Source: Pseudomonas oryzihabitans
GTDB lineage: Bacteria; Pseudomonadota; Gammaproteobacteria; Pseudomonadales; Pseudomonadaceae
Direction: 5' to 3'
Length of the DNA: 64,000 bases
NCBI RefSeq assembly: GCF_014522265.1
Contig: NZ_CP017024.1
Span: 3,854,501 to 3,918,500 of the forward strand
In this document: in pieces, positions 36,875 through 45,935 of the stretch
Position numbering within the stretch: the first letter of the stretch is position 1
Layout: every line of letters begins with the position of its first letter
The notes under the pieces: model-generated
The model's database searches: none
Told to the model about the DNA's origin: nothing
Seen by the model: the letters and a program-made list of their open reading frames with translations, nothing else
Translations under genes and position numbers: made by a program

Positions 36875-38719
36875 ATGGAATTGCTGGTAGAGGTCAAGGA
36901 CCTGCGGGTGGTCGCCCAGGGCGACGACGGCAGTGAAACCACCATCGTCAAGGACGTCGGCTTCAGCCTGGCCAAGGGCGAGGTGCTGGCGCTGATCGGT
37001 GAATCGGGCTCGGGCAAGACCACCATCGCCCTGTCGTTGCTCGGCTATGCCCGGGCGGGCTGTCGGTTGGCCGGTGGCTCGATCCGTGTCGGCGACACCC
37101 AGGTGCTGGAGCTGGACGCCGCTGGCCTGCGGCGCCTGCGCGGTCGCACCGTCGCCTACATTGCCCAGAGCGCGGCGGCGGCCTTCAATCCGGCGCGGCG
37201 GCTCATGGAGCAGATCATCGAGAGCGCGCTGATCCATGGCGTGTTGAACCGCCGGGAAGCCGAGGCGCGGGCGCTGCAACTGTTCAAGGAGCTGGCGCTG
37301 CCGGACCCCGAGCACATCGGCCAGCGCTATCCGCACCAGGTCTCGGGCGGTCAGTTGCAGCGGTTGATGGCCGCCATGGCGCTGATCACCGATCCGACCC
37401 TGGTGATCCTCGATGAACCCACCACGGCCTTGGACGTCACCACCCAGATCGAGGTGCTGCGGGTGTTCAAGCAGGTGGTGCGCGAGCGCGGCGTGACCGC
37501 CATCTACGTCTCCCACGACCTGGCGGTGGTGGCCCAGATGGCCGATCGCATCCTGGTGCTCAATGGTGGCGAAGTCTATGAGAATCGCCGCACCGAGCGG
37601 CTGCTGGCCAGTGCCCGGCATCCCTATACCCGCAGCCTGTTGGCCGCGGCCCGGCCGGAACCCCTGGCGGAGCGTGGCCTGCCCACCGTGGAGACCACGG
37701 CACCGATCCTGGAGGTCAGGGATCTGGTGGCGGGCTATGGTTCCCTCGGCGCCGATGGCCTGCCGCACTACCGGGTGCTGGAAGGCATCGACCTGAGCAT
37801 CGCCAAGGGCCAGGCCCTGGGTGTGATCGGCGAATCCGGTTCGGGCAAGTCGACCCTGGCGCGGGTGATCGCCGGCCTGCTGCCGCCGGCCCAGGGCAGC
37901 GTGCGCCTGGGCGGCGAACTGTTGCCGCCAGGCCTGGAAGGTCGCACCCGTGAGCAGTTCCGCCGGGTGCAACTGGTCTATCAGAACGCCGACACGGCGC
38001 TCAACCCGTCCCACAGCGTGGAACGCATCCTCATGCGCCCGCTGGAGACCTATCACGCCTTTGACAAGGCGACCCGCCAGCGCAAGGTCCGCGAATTGCT
38101 CGACCGCGTGCAGCTGCCGGCCAGCCTCGCCAGTCGGCGTCCGGGCGAACTGTCCGGTGGTCAGAAGCAGCGGGTCAACCTGGCCCGGGCACTGGCGGCC
38201 GAACCCGAGCTGATCCTCTGCGACGAGGTCACCTCGGCGCTGGATACCGTGGTCGGCGCCGCCATCCTCGACCTGCTCGCCGAACTGCGCCGCGAACTGG
38301 GGCTGGCCTATCTGTTCATCAGCCATGACATCTCCACGGTGCGCAGCCTGTGCGACGAGGTGCTGGTGCTCTATGCCGGACAGCCGGTGGAAGTGGGCAC
38401 GCCGGCCACCTTGCAGCATCCGCCGCTGCATCCCTACACCGACCTGCTCACCGCCTCGGTGCCCGAGCTGCGTCAGGGCTGGCTGGAAGAACAGCCGATC
38501 CGTACGCCGCTGCCCTGGGTCCCGTCAGCAGCCGCCAGTGGCCGACTCTGCAGCTTCCTGCAACGTTGCCCGGTACGCATTGACGGGCGCTGCGACCGGG
38601 TACCGCCGCAGCCTCGGATGCTGGCCGGTGGCAATCGCATCCTCTGTCATCACGACGGTGACGCCCTGCAACGACTGCAGGGCGGTACCGTGCTGCACAC
38701 CCAAGGAGTTCGCGCATGA
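36875..38719 (+). CDS. fused dual ABC ATPase (DppD-DppF type)
   Basis: A 614-residue protein with two complete ATP-binding cassettes. The first has GESGSGKTT at 42-50 and VSGGQLQR; the second has GESGSGKST and LSGGQKQR, each with a Walker B (VILDEPTT, ILCDEVTS; the latter has Cys-Asp-Glu). It ends in an oligopeptide-type C-terminal with Cys residues (FLQRCPVRID, RCDRVP). Start after GGGAGGG. Its stop overlaps the 2Fe-2S gene, tying transport to the dehydrogenase. Confidence 0.9.
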   Translation: MELLVEVKDLRVVAQGDDGSETTIVKDVGFSLAKGEVLALIGESGSGKTTIALSLLGYARAGCRLAGGSIRVGDTQVLELDAAGLRRLRGRTVAYIAQSAAAAFNPARRLMEQIIESALIHGVLNRREAEARALQLFKELALPDPEHIGQRYPHQVSGGQLQRLMAAMALITDPTLVILDEPTTALDVTTQIEVLRVFKQVVRERGVTAIYVSHDLAVVAQMADRILVLNGGEVYENRRTERLLASARHPYTRSLLAAARPEPLAERGLPTVETTAPILEVRDLVAGYGSLGADGLPHYRVLEGIDLSIAKGQALGVIGESGSGKSTLARVIAGLLPPAQGSVRLGGELLPPGLEGRTREQFRRVQLVYQNADTALNPSHSVERILMRPLETYHAFDKATRQRKVRELLDRVQLPASLASRRPGELSGGQKQRVNLARALAAEPELILCDEVTSALDTVVGAAILDLLAELRRELGLAYLFISHDISTVRSLCDEVLVLYAGQPVEVGTPATLQHPPLHPYTDLLTASVPELRQGWLEEQPIRTPLPWVPSAAASGRLCSFLQRCPVRIDGRCDRVPPQPRMLAGGNRILCHHDGDALQRLQGGTVLHTQGVRA

Positions 38720-39021
38720 CTACCCGCTTCCAGCGTCTCGGCGAAACCGGCCGACCGCAGGTCAGCCTCAGTGTCGATGGCCTGCCGGTCACCGCCCTGG
38801 CCGGCGACACCCTGATGGTCGCCTTGCTCACCAACGGCCCGGCGCTGCGCCGCTCCGAATTCGGCGACGAACGTCGCGCCGGCTTCTGCCTGATGGGCGC
38901 CTGCCAGGATTGCTGGGTCTGGACGGCCGAGGGCGAACGCCTGCGCGCCTGCGGCACCGAGGTACGCGAAGGCCTGCAGATCCTGACCACGCAACCGGAG
39001 GCCGTATGGAATCTGGCCTAG
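38716..39021 (+). CDS. (2Fe-2S)-binding subunit of an HcnA-like dehydrogenase
   Basis: A 101-residue ferredoxin-like subunit with C58, C63, C66 and C79 (FCLMGACQDCWVW ... RACG), the ligand spacing of the small subunit in HcnABC, LhpBEF (D-hydroxyproline dehydrogenase) and octopine-oxidase-like complexes. It starts within the ATPase stop and overlaps the next subunit by 16 bp. It passes electrons from the flavin subunit. Confidence 0.85.
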   Translation: MTTRFQRLGETGRPQVSLSVDGLPVTALAGDTLMVALLTNGPALRRSEFGDERRAGFCLMGACQDCWVWTAEGERLRACGTEVREGLQILTTQPEAVWNLA

Positions 39022-40421
39022 TTCAACAGGGCGCGAACCCGCCGCGGGTGGTCATCGTCGGCGCGGGTCCGGCTGGCGTGCGCTGTGCGGAAACCCTGCT
39101 TTCCGCGGGTATCGCCCCGGTGGTGATCGACGAGAATCGCCGCGATGGCGGCCAGATCTATCGCCGTCAGCCCGAGGGTTTCCAGCGGCCCTACGCCACC
39201 CTCTATGGCAGCGAGGCAGGCAAGGCCGAGGCCTTGCACCGCACCTTCGACAGCCTGCGTGGGCGCCTCGACTACCGCCCGGATACCCTGGCCTGGCACC
39301 TGCACGAGCGCACTCTCTATACGGCGCAGGGCAATCGCCAGCGCACCCTGGAGTTCGACGCCCTGGTACTCTGTACCGGTGCCGGCGATCGGCTGCTGCC
39401 GGTGCCGGGCTGGAATCTGGCCGGCACCTATACCCTGGGTGGCGCCCAGATCGCCCTCAAGGCCCAGGCGGTGTCCATCGGCCGCCGGGTGATCTTCATG
39501 GGCAGCGGGCCCTTGCTCTATCTCGTCGCCGCCCAGTACCAGCAGGCCGGCGCCACGGTGGCGGCGGTACTCGACACCGCGCCGCTGCGCCTGCGTGCCC
39601 TGGCGACGCCCAAGCTGCTGGCCCGCCCGGGGGTGGCCTGGAAGGGCGTGCAGCTCATGGCCGCGCTCAAGCGCGCGGGTGTGCCGCTGCATTTCGGCGT
39701 CACCTCGCTGGAAATCCTCGGCGATGCCGAGCAGGGGGTTGCCGGTGTGGCCTTCGCCGATGCCCGTGGCTTGCGCCAGGAGGTAGCAGGTGACGCCGTG
39801 GGCCTGGGGTATCACCTGCGCCCGGAAACCCAGCTGGGCGACCTGGCCCGCTGCGCCTTCGAATTCGAGCAGGCGACCGGCCAGTGGGTGCTGCAACTGG
39901 ACGGCGACGGCCGCACCTCCACGCCCGGCGTCTATGCCGCCGGGGATGGGGCGCGGGTACGGGGCGCCGACGGCGCCGAGTTGGCCGGGCAACTGGCCGC
40001 CTGCGCGGTCCTGACCGATCTCGGCCGCACGGCGCCCGGCGGCCTCGCCGAGCGCTGCCGCGAGGCGCTGGCGGTGCAGGAGCGCTTTCGCCTGGGCCTG
40101 GCCGAGGCCTTTCCCTGGCCGGCCAGGCAGATGGCCAGTCTGCCGGACACCGCGGTGGTCTGCCGTTGCGAAGGCATCACCGCCGGTGAACTGCGCGCCG
40201 TGGTGCGTGAAAAGGGCGCCCGTGAAGCCAACCGCGCCAAGGCCTTCAGCCGGGTCGGCATGGGCCGGTGCCAGGGTCGCTATTGCGCCCAGGCCGGGGC
40301 CGAGATCATCGCCGCCGAATCGGGGGTGCCGGTGGAAACCGTCGGCCGCCTGCGTGGCCAGGCGCCGATCCGGCCATTGCCGCTGGGCATCGTGACCAGC
40401 GAAGAGGAGGTTTCATCATGA
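39006..40421 (+). CDS. FAD/NAD(P)-binding subunit with C-terminal [2Fe-2S] domain (HcnB-like)
   Basis: A 471-residue flavoprotein: FAD Rossmann VIVGAGPAGVRCAE near 16-29, a second nucleotide-binding region around VIFMGSGPLLY, and a C-terminal BFD-like domain with VVCRCEGIT and GMGRCQGRYC, which supplies four Cys for a second iron-sulfur cluster. It is the alpha-type subunit of heterotrimeric amine/imino-acid dehydrogenases. ATG inside the preceding gene, 4-bp overlap with the next. Confidence 0.86.
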   Translation: MESGLVQQGANPPRVVIVGAGPAGVRCAETLLSAGIAPVVIDENRRDGGQIYRRQPEGFQRPYATLYGSEAGKAEALHRTFDSLRGRLDYRPDTLAWHLHERTLYTAQGNRQRTLEFDALVLCTGAGDRLLPVPGWNLAGTYTLGGAQIALKAQAVSIGRRVIFMGSGPLLYLVAAQYQQAGATVAAVLDTAPLRLRALATPKLLARPGVAWKGVQLMAALKRAGVPLHFGVTSLEILGDAEQGVAGVAFADARGLRQEVAGDAVGLGYHLRPETQLGDLARCAFEFEQATGQWVLQLDGDGRTSTPGVYAAGDGARVRGADGAELAGQLAACAVLTDLGRTAPGGLAERCREALAVQERFRLGLAEAFPWPARQMASLPDTAVVCRCEGITAGELRAVVREKGAREANRAKAFSRVGMGRCQGRYCAQAGAEIIAAESGVPVETVGRLRGQAPIRPLPLGIVTSEEEVSS

Positions 40422-41578
40422 GTCAACAGGCCGCCAACCGGGCCGATGTCATCATCGTCGGCGCCGGCATCATGGGCAGCGCCAGCGCGTTTTTCCTGCG
40501 TCGCCGGGGCTTGTCGGTGCTCCTGCTGGAACGTGACCAGGTCGGGCGCTTCGCCAGTGGCACCAATTTCGGCAATGTCCGCCGTCAGGGCCGCTACCTG
40601 AGTCAGGTCGCGCTGGCCACGCGGTCGCGGGGGATCTGGGGTCGCCTGCCGGAGCTTATCGGTGACGATCTGGAATTCATTCCAGGCGGTCATCTGCGGG
40701 TGGTCTACGATCCGGCGCGCATCGCCATGCTGCACGAGTATGCACGGGCGCCGGAGACCGCCGCCCTGGAACTTCAGGTACTTGAAGGCGCGGCGCTGCA
40801 CGAGAAGTTTCCCTATCTGGGCCCCGAGGTGGTGGCCGGCTCCTATGCGCCCCACGATGGCCACGCCAATCCGCGCCTGGCCGCCCCGGCATTCGCCCGC
40901 GCCGCGGTGCGCGAAGGCGTCGATCTCCAGGAAGGGGTCGAGATCACCCAGGTCACAAAGCCGGGCGGTGACTTCCTGGTGCAGGCCGCCGATGGCCGGC
41001 GCTATCAGGCGCCACGGCTGCTGATCACCGCCGGTGCCTGGGGCAGCCGGTTGTCGAGCCAGTTCGGCGAGCCGGTGCCCATCGAGACCCACGGCCCGCA
41101 GATGGGGGTCACCGAGCCCTTGCCCTATGTCTTCCGCGAGACCGTGGGCGTGTCTTCGCCGCTGGTGAGCGAGACCATCTATTTCCGCCAGATCCCCCGG
41201 GGCAACGTCATCTTTGGCGGCTGCTTCCGCACCCGACCGGACCTGGATACCCGCCTGGCCCGGGCCGAGCCCCATGGCATGCTCAACCAACTGGCCCAGC
41301 TGCGCCGCCTGGCGCCGGCGCTGGGGCGGATCAACGTGATCCGTACCTGGAGCGGGGTCGAGGGCTATATCGTCGATGACCTGCCGATCATGGGGCCCAG
41401 CAGTCAGGTGGACGGCCTCTACTACGCCTTCGGCTTCTGTGGCGCCGGCTTCCAGCTCGGCCCGGGCGTGGGCGATACCATGGCCGAGCTGATCGCCACC
41501 GGGCGTACCGAGACGCCCCTGGCGGCCTTCGACATCGGCCGCTTCGCGCAACCGCGCAGCGAGAGCCTCGCCGGATGA
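40418..41578 (+). CDS. FAD-dependent amine dehydrogenase catalytic subunit (HcnC-like, DAO family)
   Basis: A 386-residue DAO-family subunit with VIVGAGIMGSASAFFL near 12-27, FASGTNFGNVRRQGR, and YYAFGFCGAGFQLGPGVGD at the C-terminus. In this complex type, it oxidises the substrate C-N bond (glycine in HcnC, D-hydroxyproline, D-opines). The natural substrate here is presumably what the family-5 transporter imports. It overlaps the deacylase gene by 4 bp. Confidence 0.85.
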   Translation: MSQQAANRADVIIVGAGIMGSASAFFLRRRGLSVLLLERDQVGRFASGTNFGNVRRQGRYLSQVALATRSRGIWGRLPELIGDDLEFIPGGHLRVVYDPARIAMLHEYARAPETAALELQVLEGAALHEKFPYLGPEVVAGSYAPHDGHANPRLAAPAFARAAVREGVDLQEGVEITQVTKPGGDFLVQAADGRRYQAPRLLITAGAWGSRLSSQFGEPVPIETHGPQMGVTEPLPYVFRETVGVSSPLVSETIYFRQIPRGNVIFGGCFRTRPDLDTRLARAEPHGMLNQLAQLRRLAPALGRINVIRTWSGVEGYIVDDLPIMGPSSQVDGLYYAFGFCGAGFQLGPGVGDTMAELIATGRTETPLAAFDIGRFAQPRSESLAG

Positions 41579-42726
41579 ACAGCCAGGACCTGCTGCGCAC
41601 CCTGATCGGCTTTCCCACCGTCTCCGCCGACTCCAACCTGGCGCTGATACAGTATGTGCAGGGCCTGCTGGAAGGCGCCGGTATCGCCTGCCGCCTGGTG
41701 CTCGACGAGAGCGGGCGCAAGGCCAATCTCTTCGCCAGCGTCGGCCCAGGCGACGTGCCCGGCGTGCTGCTCTCCGGGCATACGGACGTGGTGCCCGTGG
41801 CCGGCCAGGCCTGGACGCTGCCGCCATTCGAGGGGACCCTCAAGGAGGGCCGGATCCATGGCCGCGGCGCCTGCGACATGAAGGGCTTCGTCGCCTGTGC
41901 GGTGGTGGCGCTGCTGGACGCCGCTCGCGGTGAACCGCTGAAACGACCCTTGCAGCTCGCGCTCTCCCACGACGAGGAGATCGGCTGCGTCGGTGTACGG
42001 CGACTGCTGGATGTGCTGGAAATGGCACCCGTGCGACCTTTCCTCTGCATCGTCGGCGAACCCACGAACATGCAGGTCGCCCTCGGCCACAAGGGCAAGG
42101 CCGCGTTGCGCGCCCACTGCCATGGCCAGGAAGGTCATTCCTCCCTGGCGCCGCGGCACGTCAACGCCATCCACCTGGCCAGCGACCTGGTCGGCGCCCT
42201 GCGCGCCAGCCAGCGGCGGCTGGCGGAAGAGGGCGCGCACGACGCGGCCTACGATATTCCCTATACCACCCTGCATGTCGGGCGGATCGACGGCGGCAAG
42301 GCGCTGAACATCGTGCCCAACCTCTGCACCCTGGACTTCGAGATTCGCCATCTGCCGGCGGACGATCCCGCCAGCCTGGTCGCCGCGCTGCAGGAAACGG
42401 CGGACAGCCTGGTCAGGGAGGCACAACAGACCTCAGCCAAGGCCGCCATCGAAATCGAGACGGTCAACGCCTATCCCGGACTGGATACCCATCCCAGCGT
42501 CGAGGCCGTGCGCTTCCTGCAGACCCTGGTCGAGCCGGGGACGGCGCAGCTCAAGGTGGCCTTCGGCACCGAGGGCGGCCTCTTCGCCAATCGGCTGGAC
42601 ACCCCGGTGGTGGTCTGCGGGCCCGGCAGCATCGAACAGGCGCACAAGCCCGATGAATACGTCGAGATCAGCCAGCTGGAAGCCTGCGATGCCTTGCTCG
42701 GACGGTTGCGAGTGGCCTTGGGCTAA
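41575..42726 (+). CDS. M20 deacylase, ArgE/acetylornithine-deacetylase family (copy 1)
   Basis: A 383-residue di-zinc hydrolase: H69 and D71 in SGHTDVVP, D101 in GRGACDMKG, and the catalytic HDEEIGC with metal-bridging Glu. The family hydrolyses N-acyl amino acids. As the last gene of the transporter-dehydrogenase operon it is more likely catabolic than an arginine-biosynthetic ArgE. A same-length paralog lies at 57828-58979. Confidence 0.85.
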   Translation: MNSQDLLRTLIGFPTVSADSNLALIQYVQGLLEGAGIACRLVLDESGRKANLFASVGPGDVPGVLLSGHTDVVPVAGQAWTLPPFEGTLKEGRIHGRGACDMKGFVACAVVALLDAARGEPLKRPLQLALSHDEEIGCVGVRRLLDVLEMAPVRPFLCIVGEPTNMQVALGHKGKAALRAHCHGQEGHSSLAPRHVNAIHLASDLVGALRASQRRLAEEGAHDAAYDIPYTTLHVGRIDGGKALNIVPNLCTLDFEIRHLPADDPASLVAALQETADSLVREAQQTSAKAAIEIETVNAYPGLDTHPSVEAVRFLQTLVEPGTAQLKVAFGTEGGLFANRLDTPVVVCGPGSIEQAHKPDEYVEISQLEACDALLGRLRVALG

Positions 42727-42744
42727 GGCCACCCGGAGCCTCGG

Positions 42745-43671
42745 CTAATACCCCCGCTGCCGATCCACCAAACCCTGCATCGGCTCACCGCGCTGGTGGC
42801 GGCGGATGTTGTCCAGCAGCACGGTGAAGGCCGTTTCCGGCACCGTCATGGCGCCCACGTGGGGTGTCAGCCAGATACGCGGGTGCTGCCAGAAGGGATG
42901 GTCGGCCGTGGGCGGTTCTGGTTCCACCACATCCAGTATCGCCTGGCTCAGCTGACCGCTGTCCAGGGCCGCCAGCAGATCGGCCTCCACCAGCTGGGCG
43001 CCACGTCCCAGGTTGATCAGGCTGGCGCCACGAGGCAGGGCGGCGAACAGTTCGGCAGCGAGAATTCCACGCGTCTCCCGGGTCAGCGGCAGCAAACAGA
43101 TGAGAATCTCGCAGTCGGCGAGAAAGGCGGGCAGCTGATCGGGGCCGGCATGACAGCGTACCCCTGGCAGCTCATGGGGCGATCGTGACCAGCCCGACAG
43201 CGCGAAGCCAAAGCTCGTCAGGCGCTCCAGCACCGCCTGGCCGATCTGGCCAAGGCCGAGCACCCCGACGCGTCTGTTCTCCGCCGTCACCAGGGCATGT
43301 TCCTGCCAGCGCCCCGCACCTTGCTGGTCGAGGTAGCGCGGCAGCTGGCGATGCAGGGCCAGGACCATGAGCGTCGCGTACTCCACCATGCCGGCGACGA
43401 TGCCGGGATCGAGCATGCGCACCACCGGCAGGTCGGCAGGCAGCAGGCTCAGGTCGAACTGATCGACCCCGGCCGAGGTGGCGAACAACACCTCCAGGTT
43501 GGGAAAGCGGCTGGCGAGGTCTTCTGGTGGTTGCCAGCAGGCCAGGTAGCGGACCTCGTCGGCGTTGCCCACCTCTGGCCACTGGCGAAATTCGATATCG
43601 GGCGCGCGTTCCTGGAACAGGCGGCGCCAGGCCTGGCCGCGTTCGGGGTCGGCCTTGTAGAGCAGCGTCAT
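42745..43671 (-). CDS. D-2-hydroxyacid dehydrogenase, GhrA-like
   Basis: A 308-residue NAD(P)-dependent reductase related to glyoxylate/hydroxypyruvate reductase A: GVLGLGQIG Rossmann motif, NLGRGAQLVE (catalytic Arg region), DVVEPEPPTADHPFWQHP and TPHVGA with the catalytic His. The ATG with a GGAG site upstream is chosen although the frame stays open further. It may recycle a 2-oxo acid made by the dehydrogenase. It is convergent with the deacylase, divergent from the cupin gene. Confidence 0.82.
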   Translation of the reverse strand: MTLLYKADPERGQAWRRLFQERAPDIEFRQWPEVGNADEVRYLACWQPPEDLASRFPNLEVLFATSAGVDQFDLSLLPADLPVVRMLDPGIVAGMVEYATLMVLALHRQLPRYLDQQGAGRWQEHALVTAENRRVGVLGLGQIGQAVLERLTSFGFALSGWSRSPHELPGVRCHAGPDQLPAFLADCEILICLLPLTRETRGILAAELFAALPRGASLINLGRGAQLVEADLLAALDSGQLSQAILDVVEPEPPTADHPFWQHPRIWLTPHVGAMTVPETAFTVLLDNIRRHQRGEPMQGLVDRQRGY

Positions 43672-43903
43672 GGGAAAGGTCTCCGGCAAAGCCCAAGGAT
43701 GGCGCAACGGGGCGGTAGTTTGTCCTGAAATCCCTGGCATCGCCGTCATGATCGGTGGTGCGGTGGAAACTGCGCCGCTTCTGGGAAAAACGGTAGCTTC
43801 TGTGCTGGTCCGGGGCGCAAACGCCATAACCCAGGCGCCTTGGCGGTCGATACTGGCCAGGTCCGCGGCACGCCCGCCGCGCCTCTGGTCCTGAGGATTC
43901 GCC

Positions 43904-44617
43904 ATGCCCTTGCTGCACTACTGCCAACCGCCCAATGACCGCCAGCTGCCCCGCGCGCTGCAACCGCTGCACGCTGATCCCCTGGCCGCCGGCCGGGAAC
44001 CGCACCTGCACGATGGCCGCCTGGGCTATGTGATGGGCAGCGCCGTTGCTCATTCCGCCGACTGCCAGCTGGACGACTACCCCTGGGTGGAAGTCAGCCT
44101 CATCGAGGCCGGAGCGCTGCAGCTGGAATGGGACGGAAAGGTCCTGCAGCTGGAGGCCGGCGATGCCTTCATCCTGCCGCGGGGTCTGACTTGTCGCTGG
44201 CGTCATAGCGGCGAGTTGCGGCGCCTGTTCATGGCCTTTCCCGGCCGGGCCAGCGAGGGGCCCATGCCGCAGGGACCCGTGCTGCTGGATCCCGCGGCCC
44301 CGCGCGAGCCCTCGCCGCCGCCGGCGGCCAGCGTCCTGCTCAGTCCTGAGCCCACGGCCACCGGCTGCGATCTGTTCGAAAGCGGTGGCGGCGCCCTGCG
44401 GATCGGGATGTGGGAATGCACGGCCTACCGGCGCAAGGCGGTGAGCAATCCCCACTGCGAGCTGATGCTGCTTCATGCCGGCGCCGTGACCCTTGAGGTC
44501 GAAGGGGAAGCGGCCTGCACCGTCAAGGCGGGCGAGGCGGTGCTGGTACCGGCGGAAACGCCCATGGCCTGGGACAGCCGGGAGAGCGTGCGCAAGCTGT
44601 ATTGCATCCTGCGCTGA
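43904..44617 (+). CDS. bicupin protein
   Basis: A 237-residue soluble protein with two cupin domains: LQLEWDGKVLQLEAGDAFILP near 67-87 and a second CELMLLHAGAVTLEVEGEA near 186-204 ending in KAGEAVLVPAETPMAW. The layout is like the DUF861/(S)-ureidoglycine aminohydrolase-type or regulatory cupins, without HTH. A ligand-binding or small-enzyme role in the cluster is possible; no more can be said. It is followed by a convergent terminator. Confidence 0.7.
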   Translation: MPLLHYCQPPNDRQLPRALQPLHADPLAAGREPHLHDGRLGYVMGSAVAHSADCQLDDYPWVEVSLIEAGALQLEWDGKVLQLEAGDAFILPRGLTCRWRHSGELRRLFMAFPGRASEGPMPQGPVLLDPAAPREPSPPPAASVLLSPEPTATGCDLFESGGGALRIGMWECTAYRRKAVSNPHCELMLLHAGAVTLEVEGEAACTVKAGEAVLVPAETPMAWDSRESVRKLYCILR

Positions 44618-44623
44618 GAAGAG

Positions 44624-44656
44624 GACGCTCCGGCAGCGGGATGCTGGTGGAGCGTC
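44624..44656. terminator. convergent hairpin between cupin and Lrp genes
   Basis: Perfect 8-bp arms GACGCTCC / GGAGCGTC with an inner CAGC / GCTG pair, lying between two convergent genes. No strong T-tract occurs, so it is a bidirectional terminator candidate. Confidence 0.55.
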
Positions 44657-44669
44657 GCGGCGAGGGTGG

Positions 44670-45161
44670 TCAGCCCGCCTTGATCAGGCTGCGCAGCGGC
44701 AGGGCGTTCTTGACCACCGGCGACTTGATGACGATGTAGCTGAAGTACTTCTCGATGCCGACGTTGCGGTCGAGGATGGATTCCATCAGCTCCTGGTAAT
44801 GGCCGATGCTGCTGCACATGAACCGCAGCAGGTAGTCGTAGCCGCCGCTGATGAGGTGGCATTCGAGGATCTCGTCGACACCGCGGATGAAGGACTCGAA
44901 CTTCACGAAGTCGGCGCGCTTGTGGTCGGAGAGGGTGACCTCGGTGAAGACCGTCACCGAGTTGGCGATCTTGGCGAGATTGACGTGGGCTTCGTAGCCG
45001 CTGATGTAGCCGGCCGCCTCCAGGCGCTTGACGCGCTGCAGGCAGGGGCTGGGCGAGAGGCCCACGGCTTCGGCGAGACTGACATTGGTCATCCGGCCAT
45101 CCTTCTGCAGTTGCACCAGGATGTTGATGTCGATGCGGTCCAGTTTTGTTGCGGCGTCCAT
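44670..45161 (-). CDS. Lrp/AsnC-family regulator
   Basis: A 163-residue regulator with an N-terminal HTH (KDGRMTNVSLAEAVGLSPSPCLQRVKRL) and C-terminal RAM ligand-binding domain. Lrp-type proteins sense amino acids and commonly control adjacent aminotransferase or transporter genes. It lies downstream of the HAD-like gene on the same strand, 29 bp away, and is the most likely local regulator of the gabT/gabD unit. Confidence 0.85.
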   Translation of the reverse strand: MDAATKLDRIDINILVQLQKDGRMTNVSLAEAVGLSPSPCLQRVKRLEAAGYISGYEAHVNLAKIANSVTVFTEVTLSDHKRADFVKFESFIRGVDEILECHLISGGYDYLLRFMCSSIGHYQELMESILDRNVGIEKYFSYIVIKSPVVKNALPLRSLIKAG

Positions 45162-45190
45162 CGTCGTTCCTCGCAGTCGTGAACGTCAGG

Positions 45191-45880
45191 CTAGGCACGC
45201 AGGGCGGTCTGATGCGCATGCACCAGGTCGGCGAGACTCGCGTACTCGCACCGCGTGCCATCCAGGGCCTGCCGTGAAAGGTTCCAGGGCCGCGAGCGAT
45301 CACGGCGCAAGGTACACAGCGGAAAATCCACCAGGGGGTTCCAGGGGTCGTCCGGTTCGCTGCCCCTTACCGGCAGCAGATCCCCGCGCGCCAGGCCAAG
45401 CTCTTCCAGGGTGTTGTCCAGCGCCAGGCGCAGATCGCCGCCGCGGTTGGGGATCACGGCGGCGAACACCTCGGGCAAGCGTGCCGTGACCGCCGCGGCC
45501 TCGCCGTCATCGGGCGAGGCCAGCAACACCAATCGATAGAACTTGCTCAGGTACTGCAGCGCGCCCGGCGCATCCTCGAACACCGGCCAGCACGTCGTGG
45601 CGTTTCCAAAGGCCACGCTGGCATCCAGATCGTCTTCCTGCTGCAACTCTTGCGCCAGACGCTGGTGGATACGCAGGTGCAGGCTGGTCTGGCTGGCGTT
45701 GGGCGTGGCCTGGCGCAGCTCGCGGGCCAGGCGGTGATAGCTGCCGAGCAGCCAGTCGGGATGGGTGCTGAGGCCCGCCTGCGCCACAAGGGGGCGCAGG
45801 GCTTCGAGGATGCCCCCTTCGCGGTCGACGAGGGTGCCGTAGCAGGAAAAGCCTATGGCCTGGTAACGCGTGATTCTCAT
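45191..45880 (-). CDS. HAD-fold protein with replaced catalytic nucleophile
   Basis: A 229-residue relative of type II haloacid dehalogenases. Motif I reads FSCYGTLVD, so the nucleophilic Asp is Ser12 (codon TCC). The conserved Lys motif is also altered (RGGDLRLALDN) and motif III lacks its usual acidic pair context. Hence it should not work by the HAD phospho/ester-aspartyl mechanism; a binding or structural role, or decay, is possible. It is intact as a reading frame, in an apparent unit with gabT and lrp. Confidence 0.78.
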   Translation of the reverse strand: MRITRYQAIGFSCYGTLVDREGGILEALRPLVAQAGLSTHPDWLLGSYHRLARELRQATPNASQTSLHLRIHQRLAQELQQEDDLDASVAFGNATTCWPVFEDAPGALQYLSKFYRLVLLASPDDGEAAAVTARLPEVFAAVIPNRGGDLRLALDNTLEELGLARGDLLPVRGSEPDDPWNPLVDFPLCTLRRDRSRPWNLSRQALDGTRCEYASLADLVHAHQTALRA

Positions 45881-45935
45881 GGTCGGTTTCCCCTTGGCGC
45901 CGCTCTGCCGATATCAGGCGGCGTTACGTTCGACC

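Noticed and set aside
41575-42726. Calling this gene arginine-biosynthetic argE
   Set aside because: It lies in a catabolic transporter-dehydrogenase operon and has a paralog in another catabolic operon. Pseudomonas usually makes arginine through ArgJ, so a generic M20 deacylase call is safer.
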